From positions 248,001 to 312,000 of the forward strand of contig CAWGGV010000003.1 of assembly GCA_963822255.1 (NCBI GenBank): a stretch of DNA of 64,000 nucleotides, written 5' to 3'. Position numbers and translations under genes: made by a program. Under the pieces are notes generated by a model. It was not told the DNA's origin, did not search any database, and was given only the letters and a program-made list of their open reading frames with translations. This document shows, in pieces, positions 44,779-53,929 of this stretch (position 1 is its first letter; each line of letters begins with the position of its first letter). Source of the stretch: UBA7803 sp963822255. Its GTDB lineage: Bacteria; Pseudomonadota; Gammaproteobacteria; Pseudomonadales; Azotimanducaceae.

Positions 44779-45483
44779 GTGCGCAGGATCCTGCTCAAGC
44801 TGAGCGGCGAGGCTCTGGCCGGCAACGAGGGCTTCGGCATCGATCCTGGGGTAGTGGCCCGGCTGTGCCGGGACATCGCCACCGCCCGCGACGGCGGGGC
44901 GGAGGTGGGCCTGGTGCTCGGCGGTGGCAACCTGTTCCGTGGCGCCGCGCTGCAGGCCGCCGGGCTCGGCCGGGTCACCGGCGACCAGATGGGGATGCTT
45001 GCCACGGTGATGAACGGCCTCGCGTTCCGCGATCTTCTCCGCCAGGCGGGTGTTCCGTCGGTGCTCTACTCCGCCATCGAGTTACCGGGCGTCGCCGAAC
45101 GCTTTCACCGCGACAATGCGGTCGACGCTCTGGCCCGTGGCGAAGTCGCCGTGTTCGTGGCGGGAACAGGCAATCCCTTCTTCACCACCGACACGGCCGC
45201 CTGCCTTCGGGCCATCGAGATCGGTGCCGACGCGGTGCTGAAGGCCACCAAAGTCGACGGCGTCTATACGGCGGATCCGTTCACCGACCGGACGGCCACC
45301 CGCTTCGAGTCGCTCAGCTACGACGAAGTGCTGGCCAGGAACCTTGCGGTGATGGACCTCACCGCCATCTGTCTGTGCCGCGATCACGCGATGCCGCTGG
45401 TGGTGTTCGACATGGCGTCCCCGGGCGCGTTGATTCGCCTGCTGAACGGTGAGATGGTGGGGACCCGCGTGGGCAGCTCATGA
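44779..45483 (+). CDS. pyrH: UMP kinase
   Basis: Phosphorylates UMP to UDP. 234 residues of the amino-acid-kinase fold: LLKLSGEALAGNEGFGID at the N-terminus, LVLGGGNLFRG, GDQMGMLATVMNGLA, and the regulatory and nucleotide-site segment GTGNPFFTTDTAA. GTG 44779 is the start giving the normal N-terminus (VRRILLKLSGEAL). Order tsf-pyrH-frr is conserved. Confidence 0.96.
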   Translation: MRRILLKLSGEALAGNEGFGIDPGVVARLCRDIATARDGGAEVGLVLGGGNLFRGAALQAAGLGRVTGDQMGMLATVMNGLAFRDLLRQAGVPSVLYSAIELPGVAERFHRDNAVDALARGEVAVFVAGTGNPFFTTDTAACLRAIEIGADAVLKATKVDGVYTADPFTDRTATRFESLSYDEVLARNLAVMDLTAICLCRDHAMPLVVFDMASPGALIRLLNGEMVGTRVGSS

Positions 45484-45534
45484 GCAGCGTGGGCCGCATG
45501 AGAGGGACGGGGGTCGTATGAGAGGAAACAGTCG

Positions 45535-46092
45535 ATGATCGACGAAATCTACGCCGATGCGGACGAGCGCATGGGCAAGTCCGTGGAGAGTCTGCACGCG
45601 GCGTTCGCCCGGATCCGCACCGGCCGCGCCCATCCCTCGCTGCTGGACAGCATCGACGTTTCCTACTACGGCACGGCCACGCCGCTGAACCAGGTGGCGT
45701 CGATCTCGGTAGAAGACGCCCGGACTCTGGTGATCTCGCCCTGGGAGAAGAAGCTCGTTCCGGACATCGAGAAGGCCATTCTGAAGAGCGATCTGGGAAT
45801 CACCCCCAATTCTACCTCCGACGTGGTCAGGGTGCCGCTGCCGGCGCTCACCGAGGAGAATCGCCGGGATCTGGCCAAACACGCCCGCCACGAGGCGGAG
45901 AACGCGCGGATAGCCGTGCGCAACATCCGCCGGGACGCCATCGGAGACATCCGCGAGCTGGTTAAAGAGAAGGAAGCGGCGGAAGACGACGCCCATCGCG
46001 GAGAGGAGGCGATTCAGAAGCTCACGGACAAGCGAGTGGCAGAGATCGACCAGCTCCTCGCAGCCAAGGAAGCCGACCTCATGGCCATTTGA
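45535..46092 (+). CDS. frr: Ribosome recycling factor
   Basis: With EF-G, splits post-termination ribosomes. 185 residues, standard length: RMGKSVESLHAAFARIRTGRAHPSLL near the start, the central YYGTATPLNQVASISVEDAR, and the long C-terminal helix with RNIRRDAIGDIRELVKEKE. ATG 45535 is the family start. It is followed by 107 bases with no gene. Confidence 0.96.
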   Translation: MIDEIYADADERMGKSVESLHAAFARIRTGRAHPSLLDSIDVSYYGTATPLNQVASISVEDARTLVISPWEKKLVPDIEKAILKSDLGITPNSTSDVVRVPLPALTEENRRDLAKHARHEAENARIAVRNIRRDAIGDIRELVKEKEAAEDDAHRGEEAIQKLTDKRVAEIDQLLAAKEADLMAI

Positions 46093-46199
46093 CGCTACAC
46101 TTTGCCAAGGCACGTCAGGGTGAGCAGGCGTGCGCGGAGATGGCGCTCCGGGGGCGCTCCGGGGATGTCGCGGGACGGTGACAGGATGCGACGGGTGTT

Positions 46200-46979
46200 A
46201 TGGCGGAAGTACGGGCGACGGTAGACAAATCCACGCTGGAACGGGAGCGCCGGCGGGCTGGCGCGCCCGAGCACGGCGGCGGAATTCCCCGCCACGTAGC
46301 GATCATCATGGACGGCAACCATCGGTGGGCCAAGCGCCGCCATCTGCCGGGGGCCGCCGGGCATCGTGCCGGAGCGCGCAACGTCCGCCCGGTGGCGGAG
46401 GCCTGCGCCGATGTCGGTGTGGAAGTGCTCACCCTGTTCGCGTTCAGCACCGAGAACTGGCAGCGGCCGTCCCGGGAGGTCAATCTGCTCATGGGTCTGA
46501 TGCGCAATATGCTGGACAACGACGTCGACGAGTTCAATGCGCGGGGCGTGCGCCTGCGCATCATCGGCGACCGCAGCCGGTTCGCCCCTGACCTGCAGAT
46601 GCGTATGAACCGGGCGGAAGCCCTCACCCGTGACAATCAGCGGATGGTCCTCAACATCGCTGCGAACTTCGGCGGTCGCTGGGATATCGCCCGCGCCGCT
46701 CGAGCGCTGGCCCAGGACGTGGCCGCCGGCCGGGTCGCGGCGGACAGCGTCGACGAGGATGTTTTCGGCCGTTATCTCTCCCTTGGCGAGTTGCCGTCTC
46801 CCGACATCTGCATCCGCACCGGCGGCGACGCCCGCATCAGCAACTTCCTGCTTTGGGACTTCGCGTACACCGAACTCTACTTCACCGAGTGCTTCTGGCC
46901 CGCGTTCAGCGGGGACGAGCTGGCGGCTGCTTTATCCTGGTTCCAGGAGCGGCAGCGCCGGTTCGGTCGCCGCCAGTAA
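46200..46979 (+). CDS. uppS: Undecaprenyl diphosphate synthase (cis-isoprenyl)
   Basis: Makes the C55 lipid carrier for peptidoglycan and O-antigen. 259 residues: IIMDGNHRWAKRRHLPGAAGH with the catalytic Asp, then LTLFAFSTENWQRPSREVN, and ICIRTGGDARISNFLLWDFAYTEL. It precedes cdsA, as in other gammaproteobacteria. About 17 residues of extension precede the conserved start. No frameshift. Confidence 0.95.
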   Translation: MAEVRATVDKSTLERERRRAGAPEHGGGIPRHVAIIMDGNHRWAKRRHLPGAAGHRAGARNVRPVAEACADVGVEVLTLFAFSTENWQRPSREVNLLMGLMRNMLDNDVDEFNARGVRLRIIGDRSRFAPDLQMRMNRAEALTRDNQRMVLNIAANFGGRWDIARAARALAQDVAAGRVAADSVDEDVFGRYLSLGELPSPDICIRTGGDARISNFLLWDFAYTELYFTECFWPAFSGDELAAALSWFQERQRRFGRRQ

Positions 46980-46995
46980 CCCAGTAGCTGCCGAA

Positions 46996-47808
46996 TTGCT
47001 GCGTACCCGGATCATCACCGCGCTGATTCTCGCCCCGCTGGTGATCTGCGCCATCTATCTTCTGCCCCTGTCGCTCTACGCTGGCTTTTTCTGGCTGTTA
47101 CCTGCCGCCGGCGCTTACGAGTGGGCGGGATTGGCAGGCGTCACCGGGCGGGTCCCGCGGCTCGCCTACGTGGCCGCCTTCGGTGTGCTGGCCGTTGTGA
47201 GCTGGCGTTATCCCCAGCACTGGTGCCTGGTGTTGTGGCTGGGAGCCGTCTTCTGGGGCTTGGCCTCGGCCGCGGTGATCGCCTATCCGACGGGCGGCCA
47301 CTGGGCCGTGCATCCCGCCTTCTCGGTGCCCGCCGGGCTGGTGGCGGTGTGGGCCGGCTGGCTCGCGCTGGTCGTGATCCGCAAGCAGCCGGGCGGGGCG
47401 ACCTGGGTGCTGTGGCTGATGTTTCTGGTGTGGAGCGCGGACATCGGCGCGTACTTCGCCGGACGCCACTTCGGCCGCCGCAAGCTCGCCCCCCTGGTGA
47501 GCCCGGGCAAGACCTGGGAGGGCCTCATCGGCGGGGTCATCGTGAGCCTGGCGATTACCCTTGCCATGCTGGCGCCCATGGGCGCGTTGCGGGCGTGGTG
47601 GCCGCCGGTGATCGTGCTGCTCGTCGCCGTGTCGGTGTTCGGCGATCTGTTCGAGAGCGTGCTGAAACGCAAGCGGGGCGTGAAGGACTCGGGCTCGCTG
47701 CTGCCCGGCCACGGCGGCATGCTGGACCGCATCGACTCCGTGGTGGCGGTGCTGCCGGTATTTGCCCTCGTGCTGTCCACGGCGGTCTCCGTCGGCGCGA
47801 TCCGCTGA
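46996..47808 (+). CDS. cdsA: Phosphatidate cytidylyltransferase
   Basis: An integral membrane enzyme forming CDP-diacylglycerol. About 270 residues, seven or eight hydrophobic segments, and the signature near the C-terminus (KRKRGVKDSGSLLPGHGGML, then DRIDS). TTG 46996 (MLRTRIITALILAPL) is chosen because no better start exists after the uppS stop and the family begins here. The next gene in most relatives is dxr; it is absent here and a REP element occupies the gap. Confidence 0.93.
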   Translation: MLRTRIITALILAPLVICAIYLLPLSLYAGFFWLLPAAGAYEWAGLAGVTGRVPRLAYVAAFGVLAVVSWRYPQHWCLVLWLGAVFWGLASAAVIAYPTGGHWAVHPAFSVPAGLVAVWAGWLALVVIRKQPGGATWVLWLMFLVWSADIGAYFAGRHFGRRKLAPLVSPGKTWEGLIGGVIVSLAITLAMLAPMGALRAWWPPVIVLLVAVSVFGDLFESVLKRKRGVKDSGSLLPGHGGMLDRIDSVVAVLPVFALVLSTAVSVGAIR

Positions 47809-47831
47809 GGGTGTGAGCGTTCTGCGGGGAG

Positions 47832-47920
47832 AATCGCGGCCAGGAGGCCGCTCCCACAGGAGGCCGCTCCCACAGGCTACTTCCACAGGCCGTTCCCACG
47901 GGCCGTTCTCACAGGCTCAG
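47832..47920 (+). repeat. REP element 3 with degenerate partial copies
   Basis: One hairpin GCGGCC-AGGA-GGCCGC (47836-47851) followed by TCCCACAGG, then four decaying partial units (GGCCGCTCCCACAGG, CTTCCACAGG, CCGTTCCCACGGG, CCGTTCTCACAGG). It lies between cdsA and rseP. The remaining bases to 48014 include a possible -10 (TATCAT at 47954-47959) but no good -35. Confidence 0.85.
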
Positions 47921-48014
47921 GCCGCTACGTTCGCGCCTGCACACGGGGTCGTTTATCATCCGCGCCTGGCTCCGCGGGCGGCGAACCAACCGATGAAACC
48001 AGGGTCTCACTAAC

Positions 48015-49346
48015 GTGGTCGATGTGCTGTTGTATCCGCTGGCTCTGATCGTCACCCTGGGTGTGCTGGTGACGTTTCACGAGGCCGGCCATTTCCTCGT
48101 TGCGCGCCTGTCGGGGGTGCGCGTGGTGCGTTTTTCCGTCGGCTTCGGCAAGCCCCTGTGGTCCTGGTTCGATCGTCACGGCACGGAGTTCGCCGTTGCC
48201 GCCATTCCGCTCGGCGGCTACGTGCGTATGCTCGACGAGCGGGAGCCCGGAGTGGTGCCGGTGGAACGGCGTCCCGGCGACGTGGCCTACGACGACCTGT
48301 CGGTGGGGTGGCGGATCGCCATCGCGGCGGCGGGCCCGCTGGCGAACTTCCTGCTGGCTGTACTTCTCTACTGGCTGCTGTTCGTGGTCGGCACCATTCA
48401 GGCGGCGCCGCTCCTCGGACCCGTTCCAGCCGGATCGCCGGCGGCCGAGGCCGGCCTTCACGCCGGCGAGGAGATCGTCCGGGTGGACGGCCAGCCGACG
48501 CAGAGCTGGCAGCAGGTCAACCTGGCCCTCGCAGCCCGCCTGGGGGACACCGGCGACATCCTCATCGGCACCACCCGGTCCGGCTCCGATCAGGTGAGGC
48601 AGGTGCGGCTGGGCGTGCAGAACTGGCATTCGGGCGTCGACGAGCCCGACCTGCTGGGCTCGCTCGGGCTGACGCCGGCGCCGGTGCCCATCGGTGAGGT
48701 GGAACCGGACTCGGCAGCGGCGCGGAGTGGCTTCCAGCCCCTCGATCAGGTCGTCTCCGTGGACGGCAAGCCCGTCGAGAGCTGGGGCCAGTGGGTGGCG
48801 CTCATCCAGGCTTCCGCCGGCGAGACGCTGAACGTTCAGGTGAACCGGGGCGGCCGTCTGACGGCGCTCACGGTGCATCCGGACACGAAGCAGGTGGACG
48901 GCACCCGTATCGGCTTCCTGGGCGTCGCGCCCTACACCAAAGAGATCCACTACGGCGTCTTTGCCGCCGTGCCCCGCAGCCTCGGTGAGACCTGGAACAC
49001 CACCAGCCTGACCCTGGGACTGCTGAAGAAGATGGTCATCGGCGAGGTGTCGGTGAAGAATCTGAGCGGTCCCATCACCATCGCCAAGGTGGCCGGTGAC
49101 TCGGCGCGCTCGGGCTGGCGGTTCTATCTGGGCGTGCTGGCCCTGCTCAGCGTATCGCTCGGGGTGCTGAACCTGTTGCCGATTCCCATCCTCGACGGCG
49201 GTCACATCGCGTTCTGCGCGGCCGAGGCGGCCACCGGCCGGCCGGTGTCGGAGCGCACCCAGGCGGTGGGAGCCCAGATCGGCCTGTTCCTGGTTGCCGG
49301 GTTGATGATCCTGGCCCTTTACAACGATATATCCCGCCTCTTTTAG
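48015..49346 (+). CDS. rseP: RIP metalloprotease RseP (site-2 protease)
   Basis: An inner-membrane zinc protease that makes the second cut in RseA, freeing sigma-E. 443 residues: HEAGH at residues 22-26, two PDZ domains in the periplasmic middle (AGLHAGEEIVRVDGQPTQSW and SGFQPLDQVVSVDGKPVESW), and the LDG motif in LLPIPILDGGH. GTG 48015. It works with the rpoE-rse genes at 10.7-15 kb and lies just ahead of bamA. Confidence 0.96.
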   Translation: MVDVLLYPLALIVTLGVLVTFHEAGHFLVARLSGVRVVRFSVGFGKPLWSWFDRHGTEFAVAAIPLGGYVRMLDEREPGVVPVERRPGDVAYDDLSVGWRIAIAAAGPLANFLLAVLLYWLLFVVGTIQAAPLLGPVPAGSPAAEAGLHAGEEIVRVDGQPTQSWQQVNLALAARLGDTGDILIGTTRSGSDQVRQVRLGVQNWHSGVDEPDLLGSLGLTPAPVPIGEVEPDSAAARSGFQPLDQVVSVDGKPVESWGQWVALIQASAGETLNVQVNRGGRLTALTVHPDTKQVDGTRIGFLGVAPYTKEIHYGVFAAVPRSLGETWNTTSLTLGLLKKMVIGEVSVKNLSGPITIAKVAGDSARSGWRFYLGVLALLSVSLGVLNLLPIPILDGGHIAFCAAEAATGRPVSERTQAVGAQIGLFLVAGLMILALYNDISRLF

Positions 49347-49374
49347 GGTCGGCGACTAGAGGCGAGGGGAGGAC

Positions 49375-51729
49375 ATGAGACGTTCGTTCGCGCTGCTGTG
49401 TGGGCTGCTGCTGCTCTCGAGCGTAGCTTTGGCCGACACCTTCACCATTTCCGATATCCGGCTGCAGGGGCTGCAACGCGTCAGCGCCGGCACGGTGTTC
49501 AACCTTCTGCCCGTCAACGTCGGCGACTCGGTGGACGAGGTCACCATCCGCAACCTCATCCGCATCCTGTTTCATTCCGGCTACTTCAACGACGTCCGCA
49601 TGGCGCGCGACGACGATGTGCTGGTGATCACTCTGGACGAGCGTCCTGCCATCGAGAGCATCGAGATCAAAGGCAACAAGGCCATCAAGACCGATGCACT
49701 GAAGGACGGCCTGGCTCAGCAGGGCCTGAAGGAAGGCGAGATTTTCAAGCAGGCAACTCTCGAGCGGGTGGGCATCGAGCTGCAGCGCCAGTACGTCGCT
49801 CAGGGACGCTACGGAGCAAGCATCAACACCGACGTTGAGAACCTGCCCCGTAACCGGGTGGACATCAAGATCAACATCGAGGAAGGCAAGAACTCGAGCA
49901 TTCAGCACATCAACGTGGTGGGTGCCAGCGTATTCACCGAAAAGACTCTGCTCGATCAGCTCGAGCTCAAACATCCGAGCCTGTTTTCGTTCTACCGCAA
50001 CGACGACCGCTACTCGCGGGAGAAGCTGTCGGCCGACCTCGAGTCCCTCGAGTCCTATTACAAGGACCGGGGCTACGTTCAGTTCAACATCGAATCGACG
50101 CAGGTGAGCATCTCCCCCGATCGCCGGCAGGTGTACATCACCATGGACGTGAACGAGGGCGACAAGTACACCGTCAACACGGTGGACCTGGTGGGGGAGC
50201 TTCACGATATCCGTCCCGAGGTGCTGCGGCGGCTATTCGTGGTGGCCCCCGGACAGGTTTTCTCTCAGGCCAGAGTCACCGCCACCGAAGATCGCATCAC
50301 TCAGGCGCTCGGCAATTCCGGCTACACCTTCGCCACGGCAAGCGGCGTGCCCAAGGTGAACGACGACGGCACCGTGGACGTCGAGTTCTTCGTCGATGCC
50401 GGTAAGCGCGCCTACGTGCGGCGCGTCACGTTCGCCGGAAATACCATCACCAAGGACGAAGTGCTGCGCCGCGAGATGCGGCAGATGGAAGGCGGCTGGG
50501 CCTCGACTGCGCAGATCGATCTGTCGAAAGTACGCCTCGAAAGGCTCGGCTACTTCAAGACGGTGAACGTGGAGACGCCCGAGGTGCCTGGAACTGACGA
50601 TCAGGTGGACGTCGACTTCACCGTGGAGGAGCAACCGTCCTCGAGCATTTCGGCCACCCTCGGTTACTCTCAGTCGTACGGGCTGATCCTGGGCGCCAAC
50701 TACCAGGCCAGCAACGTGCTCGGCAGCGGCAATACCCTGGGTATCGGGCTTTCCTGGTCCGAGTTCCAGCGTTCCGCCAGCTTCAATTTCTTCGATCCGT
50801 ACTACACGCTCGACGGCATCAGCCGGGGCTTCAATCTGTATTTCCGGGAGTCCGACTACAACCAGGCCAACATCACGCCTTACAGCACGGACTCCTACGG
50901 TGGGGGCGTCAATTTCGGATTCCCCATCGGCGAGACGCGGCGTATCGACTTCGGTGCCAACATCGATTACACGAGGATCCAGGAAGGCACTTTCCCGGTT
51001 CAGGAGATCGCCGAGTTCATCGACAAGAACGGCGACAGCTACCTCGACTACAAGCTCAATCTGTCGTGGAGCAGTTCGACGTTGAACCGTGGGCTGTTTC
51101 CCACGCGCGGCCAGTCTCAGCAACTCGGCATGGAGGTCGCCGTTCCGGGTAGCGAGCTGCAATACTACAAGCTGACCTACAAAGGCCAGATCTACTTTCC
51201 CATCGCCTCGGGCTGGTCTCTGCGGCTCAGAACCGATCTCGGTTTCGGCGATGGTTACGACGGCACGGAGGGGCTGCCGTTCTATGAGAATTATTTCTCC
51301 GGTGGCTTCGGCTCGGTCCGGGGTTTCCAGAACAACACCCTGGGACCGCGTAGCACGGACCCGCTCGTCGACATCAACGGCGACGGCATCCCCGACCAGA
51401 TCTATACCCGGAAACCCCCACCGTTCGGCGGCAACCTCCTCACCGAGGCCAGCGCCGAGATCGTTTTCCCGCTGCCGCTGATCAAGGACAACGGTCAGTT
51501 CCGGCCGGTGTTCTTCTTCGACGCCGGCAACGTGTTCAACACCAATTGTCCCGACGTGAGCACGATCTGCGAAGACTTCTCCCTGGACGAGATCCGGTAC
51601 TCGGTGGGGCTATCTGTCACCTGGCTCACCGGGCTCGGCCCCATGACGTTCGCGCTTGCCAAGCCGTTCAACGCAGGCCAGTTCGACAGCACCGAAACTT
51701 TCCAGTTTGAGCTGGGGCGGACGTTCTGA
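49375..51729 (+). CDS. bamA: Outer membrane protein assembly factor BamA
   Basis: The central beta-barrel insertase for outer-membrane proteins. 784 residues: signal peptide (LLCGLLLLSSVALA), five POTRA domains (from FTISDIRLQGLQRVSAGTVF), then a 16-strand barrel whose lid-loop motif is VRGFQNNTLGP. The C-terminus ends FQFELGRTF, with the terminal aromatic of barrel proteins. It follows rseP by 28 bases. Confidence 0.96.
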   Translation: MRRSFALLCGLLLLSSVALADTFTISDIRLQGLQRVSAGTVFNLLPVNVGDSVDEVTIRNLIRILFHSGYFNDVRMARDDDVLVITLDERPAIESIEIKGNKAIKTDALKDGLAQQGLKEGEIFKQATLERVGIELQRQYVAQGRYGASINTDVENLPRNRVDIKINIEEGKNSSIQHINVVGASVFTEKTLLDQLELKHPSLFSFYRNDDRYSREKLSADLESLESYYKDRGYVQFNIESTQVSISPDRRQVYITMDVNEGDKYTVNTVDLVGELHDIRPEVLRRLFVVAPGQVFSQARVTATEDRITQALGNSGYTFATASGVPKVNDDGTVDVEFFVDAGKRAYVRRVTFAGNTITKDEVLRREMRQMEGGWASTAQIDLSKVRLERLGYFKTVNVETPEVPGTDDQVDVDFTVEEQPSSSISATLGYSQSYGLILGANYQASNVLGSGNTLGIGLSWSEFQRSASFNFFDPYYTLDGISRGFNLYFRESDYNQANITPYSTDSYGGGVNFGFPIGETRRIDFGANIDYTRIQEGTFPVQEIAEFIDKNGDSYLDYKLNLSWSSSTLNRGLFPTRGQSQQLGMEVAVPGSELQYYKLTYKGQIYFPIASGWSLRLRTDLGFGDGYDGTEGLPFYENYFSGGFGSVRGFQNNTLGPRSTDPLVDINGDGIPDQIYTRKPPPFGGNLLTEASAEIVFPLPLIKDNGQFRPVFFFDAGNVFNTNCPDVSTICEDFSLDEIRYSVGLSVTWLTGLGPMTFALAKPFNAGQFDSTETFQFELGRTF

Positions 51730-51869
51730 TGTAGAATTGCCGCCGCTCGAAGGAACCCTCAACGCAGTATGGCCGCGCCGGCGGCGCGACGCCGGCGCGC
51801 GAGGGAGGCCCGAGGTGGTTCGCCAGGGGGGGCGCCGCCTCGCGGAATCGCATAGCGAAGGAGTGAATC

Positions 51870-52403
51870 GTGTTGAAGAAGTATTGGGTTTGGTCCGTGC
51901 TGACGCTCGTGCTCGCGGCATCGGGCGCGTCGGCGGCGGAGTTGAAAATCGGCGTTCTGGACGTCCAGCAGGCTCTGCTGGCCAGCGAAGAAGCCCAGCA
52001 GTTCATGGAGAAGGCCAAGGCCGACCTGAAGGACGAGCAGGGTCAGGTGAAATCGCTGGAGGACGAATTGCGCGGCATGCAGGAAAAGCTCGAGAAGGAC
52101 GCCGACGTCATGAGCCCGACCGAGAAGCAGCAGCGCCAGAAGGACTTCGAGAACAAGCAGCTCGACTACCGCTTCCAGGTCAACAAGCTGCAGAAAGAAG
52201 TCAAGGATCGTCAGGAAGAGCTCATGCAGCAGATGGGCCCGAAGCTTCAGGCGGCGATCAAAGACGTCGTGGAGGCGGACCACTACGACATGGTGCTGCA
52301 GCGCGGCGACCTGATCTACGCGGACGCCAAGTTCAGCATTACCCGCAAGGTCACCGAGAAGCTGAACGAGAAGCGGGAAACGTCCTCGAAGGGATCGCGC
52401 TGA
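51870..52403 (+). CDS. skp: Periplasmic chaperone Skp (OmpH family)
   Basis: Carries unfolded outer-membrane proteins across the periplasm to BamA. 177 residues: signal peptide (VWSVLTLVLAASGASA), then LKIGVLDVQQALLASEEAQ and a long charged coiled coil (residues about 45-130). TTG 51870 is preceded by GAAGGAG. The 140 bases after bamA contain no gene; a GC-rich inverted segment (GCCGGCGGCGCGACGCCGGC, about 51777-51796) may be a hairpin. Confidence 0.9.
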   Translation: MLKKYWVWSVLTLVLAASGASAAELKIGVLDVQQALLASEEAQQFMEKAKADLKDEQGQVKSLEDELRGMQEKLEKDADVMSPTEKQQRQKDFENKQLDYRFQVNKLQKEVKDRQEELMQQMGPKLQAAIKDVVEADHYDMVLQRGDLIYADAKFSITRKVTEKLNEKRETSSKGSR

Positions 52404-52413
52404 TCAGTTCCCC

Positions 52414-53508
52414 GTGATCCGGCCGACGTTCACCCTGGGGCAGCTCGCGGAGACGGTCTCGGCGCGGCTGGTGGGTGATCCGGCGCTGCCGATCACGGGT
52501 CTCGCCAGTCTCGCCGCTGCCCGCGCGGGCGATCTGTCCCACCTCTCGAGCTCCGCGTACCGCTCTCAGCTCGCGGCCAGTAGCGCCTCGGCCGTCATCC
52601 TCTCGGAGCGGGACCTGGCGCGCTGGGGTCGGGCCGCGCTCGTCACCGACAATCCCTATCTGGCGTTTGCCCGCCTGTCGCAACTGTTCGCCCGGCTGCC
52701 GTATCTGCAGGAAGGTGTCGACCCGAGCGCTCACCTGCATCCGGAGGCGGACGTCAGCGATACCGCGAGCATTGGCCCGGGGGTCAGCATCGGCCCTGGT
52801 TCGCGCATCGGCGCGCGGGCGCGTCTGTACGCCAACGCCGTGGTCGGTGAGGGCTGCCAGGTGGGCGACGATTGCGTGCTCATGCCCCACGTGGTGCTGT
52901 ACGGCCACGTCCGCATGGGGGCGCGCTGCGTCATTCATGGCGGCGCGGTGGTCGGCGCCGACGGGTTCGGCTTCACACGCGCCGAGGATGGCAGCGCTGC
53001 CGCCATTGCGCAGCTCGGCGGCGTCGTGCTCGGCGACGACGTGAATGTCGGCGCCTGCACCAGCATCGATCGTGGCACGATGGACGACACGGTCATCGAG
53101 GATGGGGTCAAGATCGACAACCAGGTGCAGATCGGCCACAACTGCCGCATCGGCGCGCATACCATCATCTGCGGGTGCGTGGGCATCGTCGGCAGTACCC
53201 GCATCGGCAGGCGCTGCGTGCTGGCGGGGGGCGTGGGGGTCGGCGGCGACCGGCCCATCGAGATTGCCGACGGCGTGGTGGTGAGCGGCATGACCCACGT
53301 CTCCCGCTCCATCTCCGAGCCTGGCATTTATTCCGGCGGGGTGTTACACAGCCGCAATCTGAAGTGGAAGAAGAACGCCCTGCGATTCGCCCGCCTCGAC
53401 GAGCTGCATCGCCGCGTGGGTGCCCTCGAGCGGGCTTTGCAGCAGGAGGCCCGGGACGAAACGGCAGGGCCACACGCGGACCGTGAGAACCATGAAAAAA
53501 ATCGCTGA
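52414..53508 (+). CDS. lpxD: UDP-3-O-(3-hydroxyacyl)glucosamine N-acyltransferase LpxD
   Basis: Third enzyme of lipid A synthesis. 364 residues: N-terminal uridine-binding domain, then a left-handed beta-helix of hexapeptide repeats; the catalytic His lies in IDNQVQIGHNCRIGAH. SRSISEPGIYSGG and a C-terminal coiled helix (ARLDELHRRVGALERAL) fit the family. GTG 52414 follows skp by ten bases and the 3' end overlaps fabZ by 17. Confidence 0.94.
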   Translation: MIRPTFTLGQLAETVSARLVGDPALPITGLASLAAARAGDLSHLSSSAYRSQLAASSASAVILSERDLARWGRAALVTDNPYLAFARLSQLFARLPYLQEGVDPSAHLHPEADVSDTASIGPGVSIGPGSRIGARARLYANAVVGEGCQVGDDCVLMPHVVLYGHVRMGARCVIHGGAVVGADGFGFTRAEDGSAAAIAQLGGVVLGDDVNVGACTSIDRGTMDDTVIEDGVKIDNQVQIGHNCRIGAHTIICGCVGIVGSTRIGRRCVLAGGVGVGGDRPIEIADGVVVSGMTHVSRSISEPGIYSGGVLHSRNLKWKKNALRFARLDELHRRVGALERALQQEARDETAGPHADRENHEKNR

Positions 53509-53929
53509 GCTATTCGAATATCTTCCTCATCGCTATCCGTTTCTTCTGGTCGACCGGGTGACCGAGCTGATTCCCGGCGAACGGGTTCGCGGGTTCAAGA
53601 ACGTCACCATCAACGAGCCCTTCTTCAACGGTCACTTCCCCGGGCATCCCATCATGCCCGGCGTGCTCATCATCGAGGCCATGGCGCAATTGTCTGGCGT
53701 GCTGGCGTTCGAGACGAGAAACCGCCGGCCGTCCGACGGCTACACGTACTATCTGGCGGCCACCGACCGGACGCGGTTCCGGCGCCCGGTGGTGCCCGGC
53801 GACAGGCTGACCATGGACAGCCGCATCCTGGCAGACCGGCGCGGCGTGATGAAGTTCGAATGCCGGGCGTCCGTGGACGAAGAGCTGGCGTGCCACTCGG
53901 AGATCACCTGCATGGAGCGGGAGATCTAG
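53492..53929 (+). CDS. fabZ: 3-hydroxyacyl-[acyl-carrier-protein] dehydratase FabZ
   Basis: Dehydrates 3-hydroxyacyl-ACP in fatty-acid synthesis. 145 residues: LPHRYPFLLVDRV, the catalytic-His motif NGHFPGHPIMPGVLIIEAMAQ, and TDRTRFRRPVVPGD. ATG 53492 gives the standard start MKKIAELFEYLPHRYPF. It lies between lpxD and lpxA, the classical lpx order; it competes with LpxA/LpxD for the same acyl-ACP pool. Confidence 0.96.
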   Translation: MKKIAELFEYLPHRYPFLLVDRVTELIPGERVRGFKNVTINEPFFNGHFPGHPIMPGVLIIEAMAQLSGVLAFETRNRRPSDGYTYYLAATDRTRFRRPVVPGDRLTMDSRILADRRGVMKFECRASVDEELACHSEITCMEREI

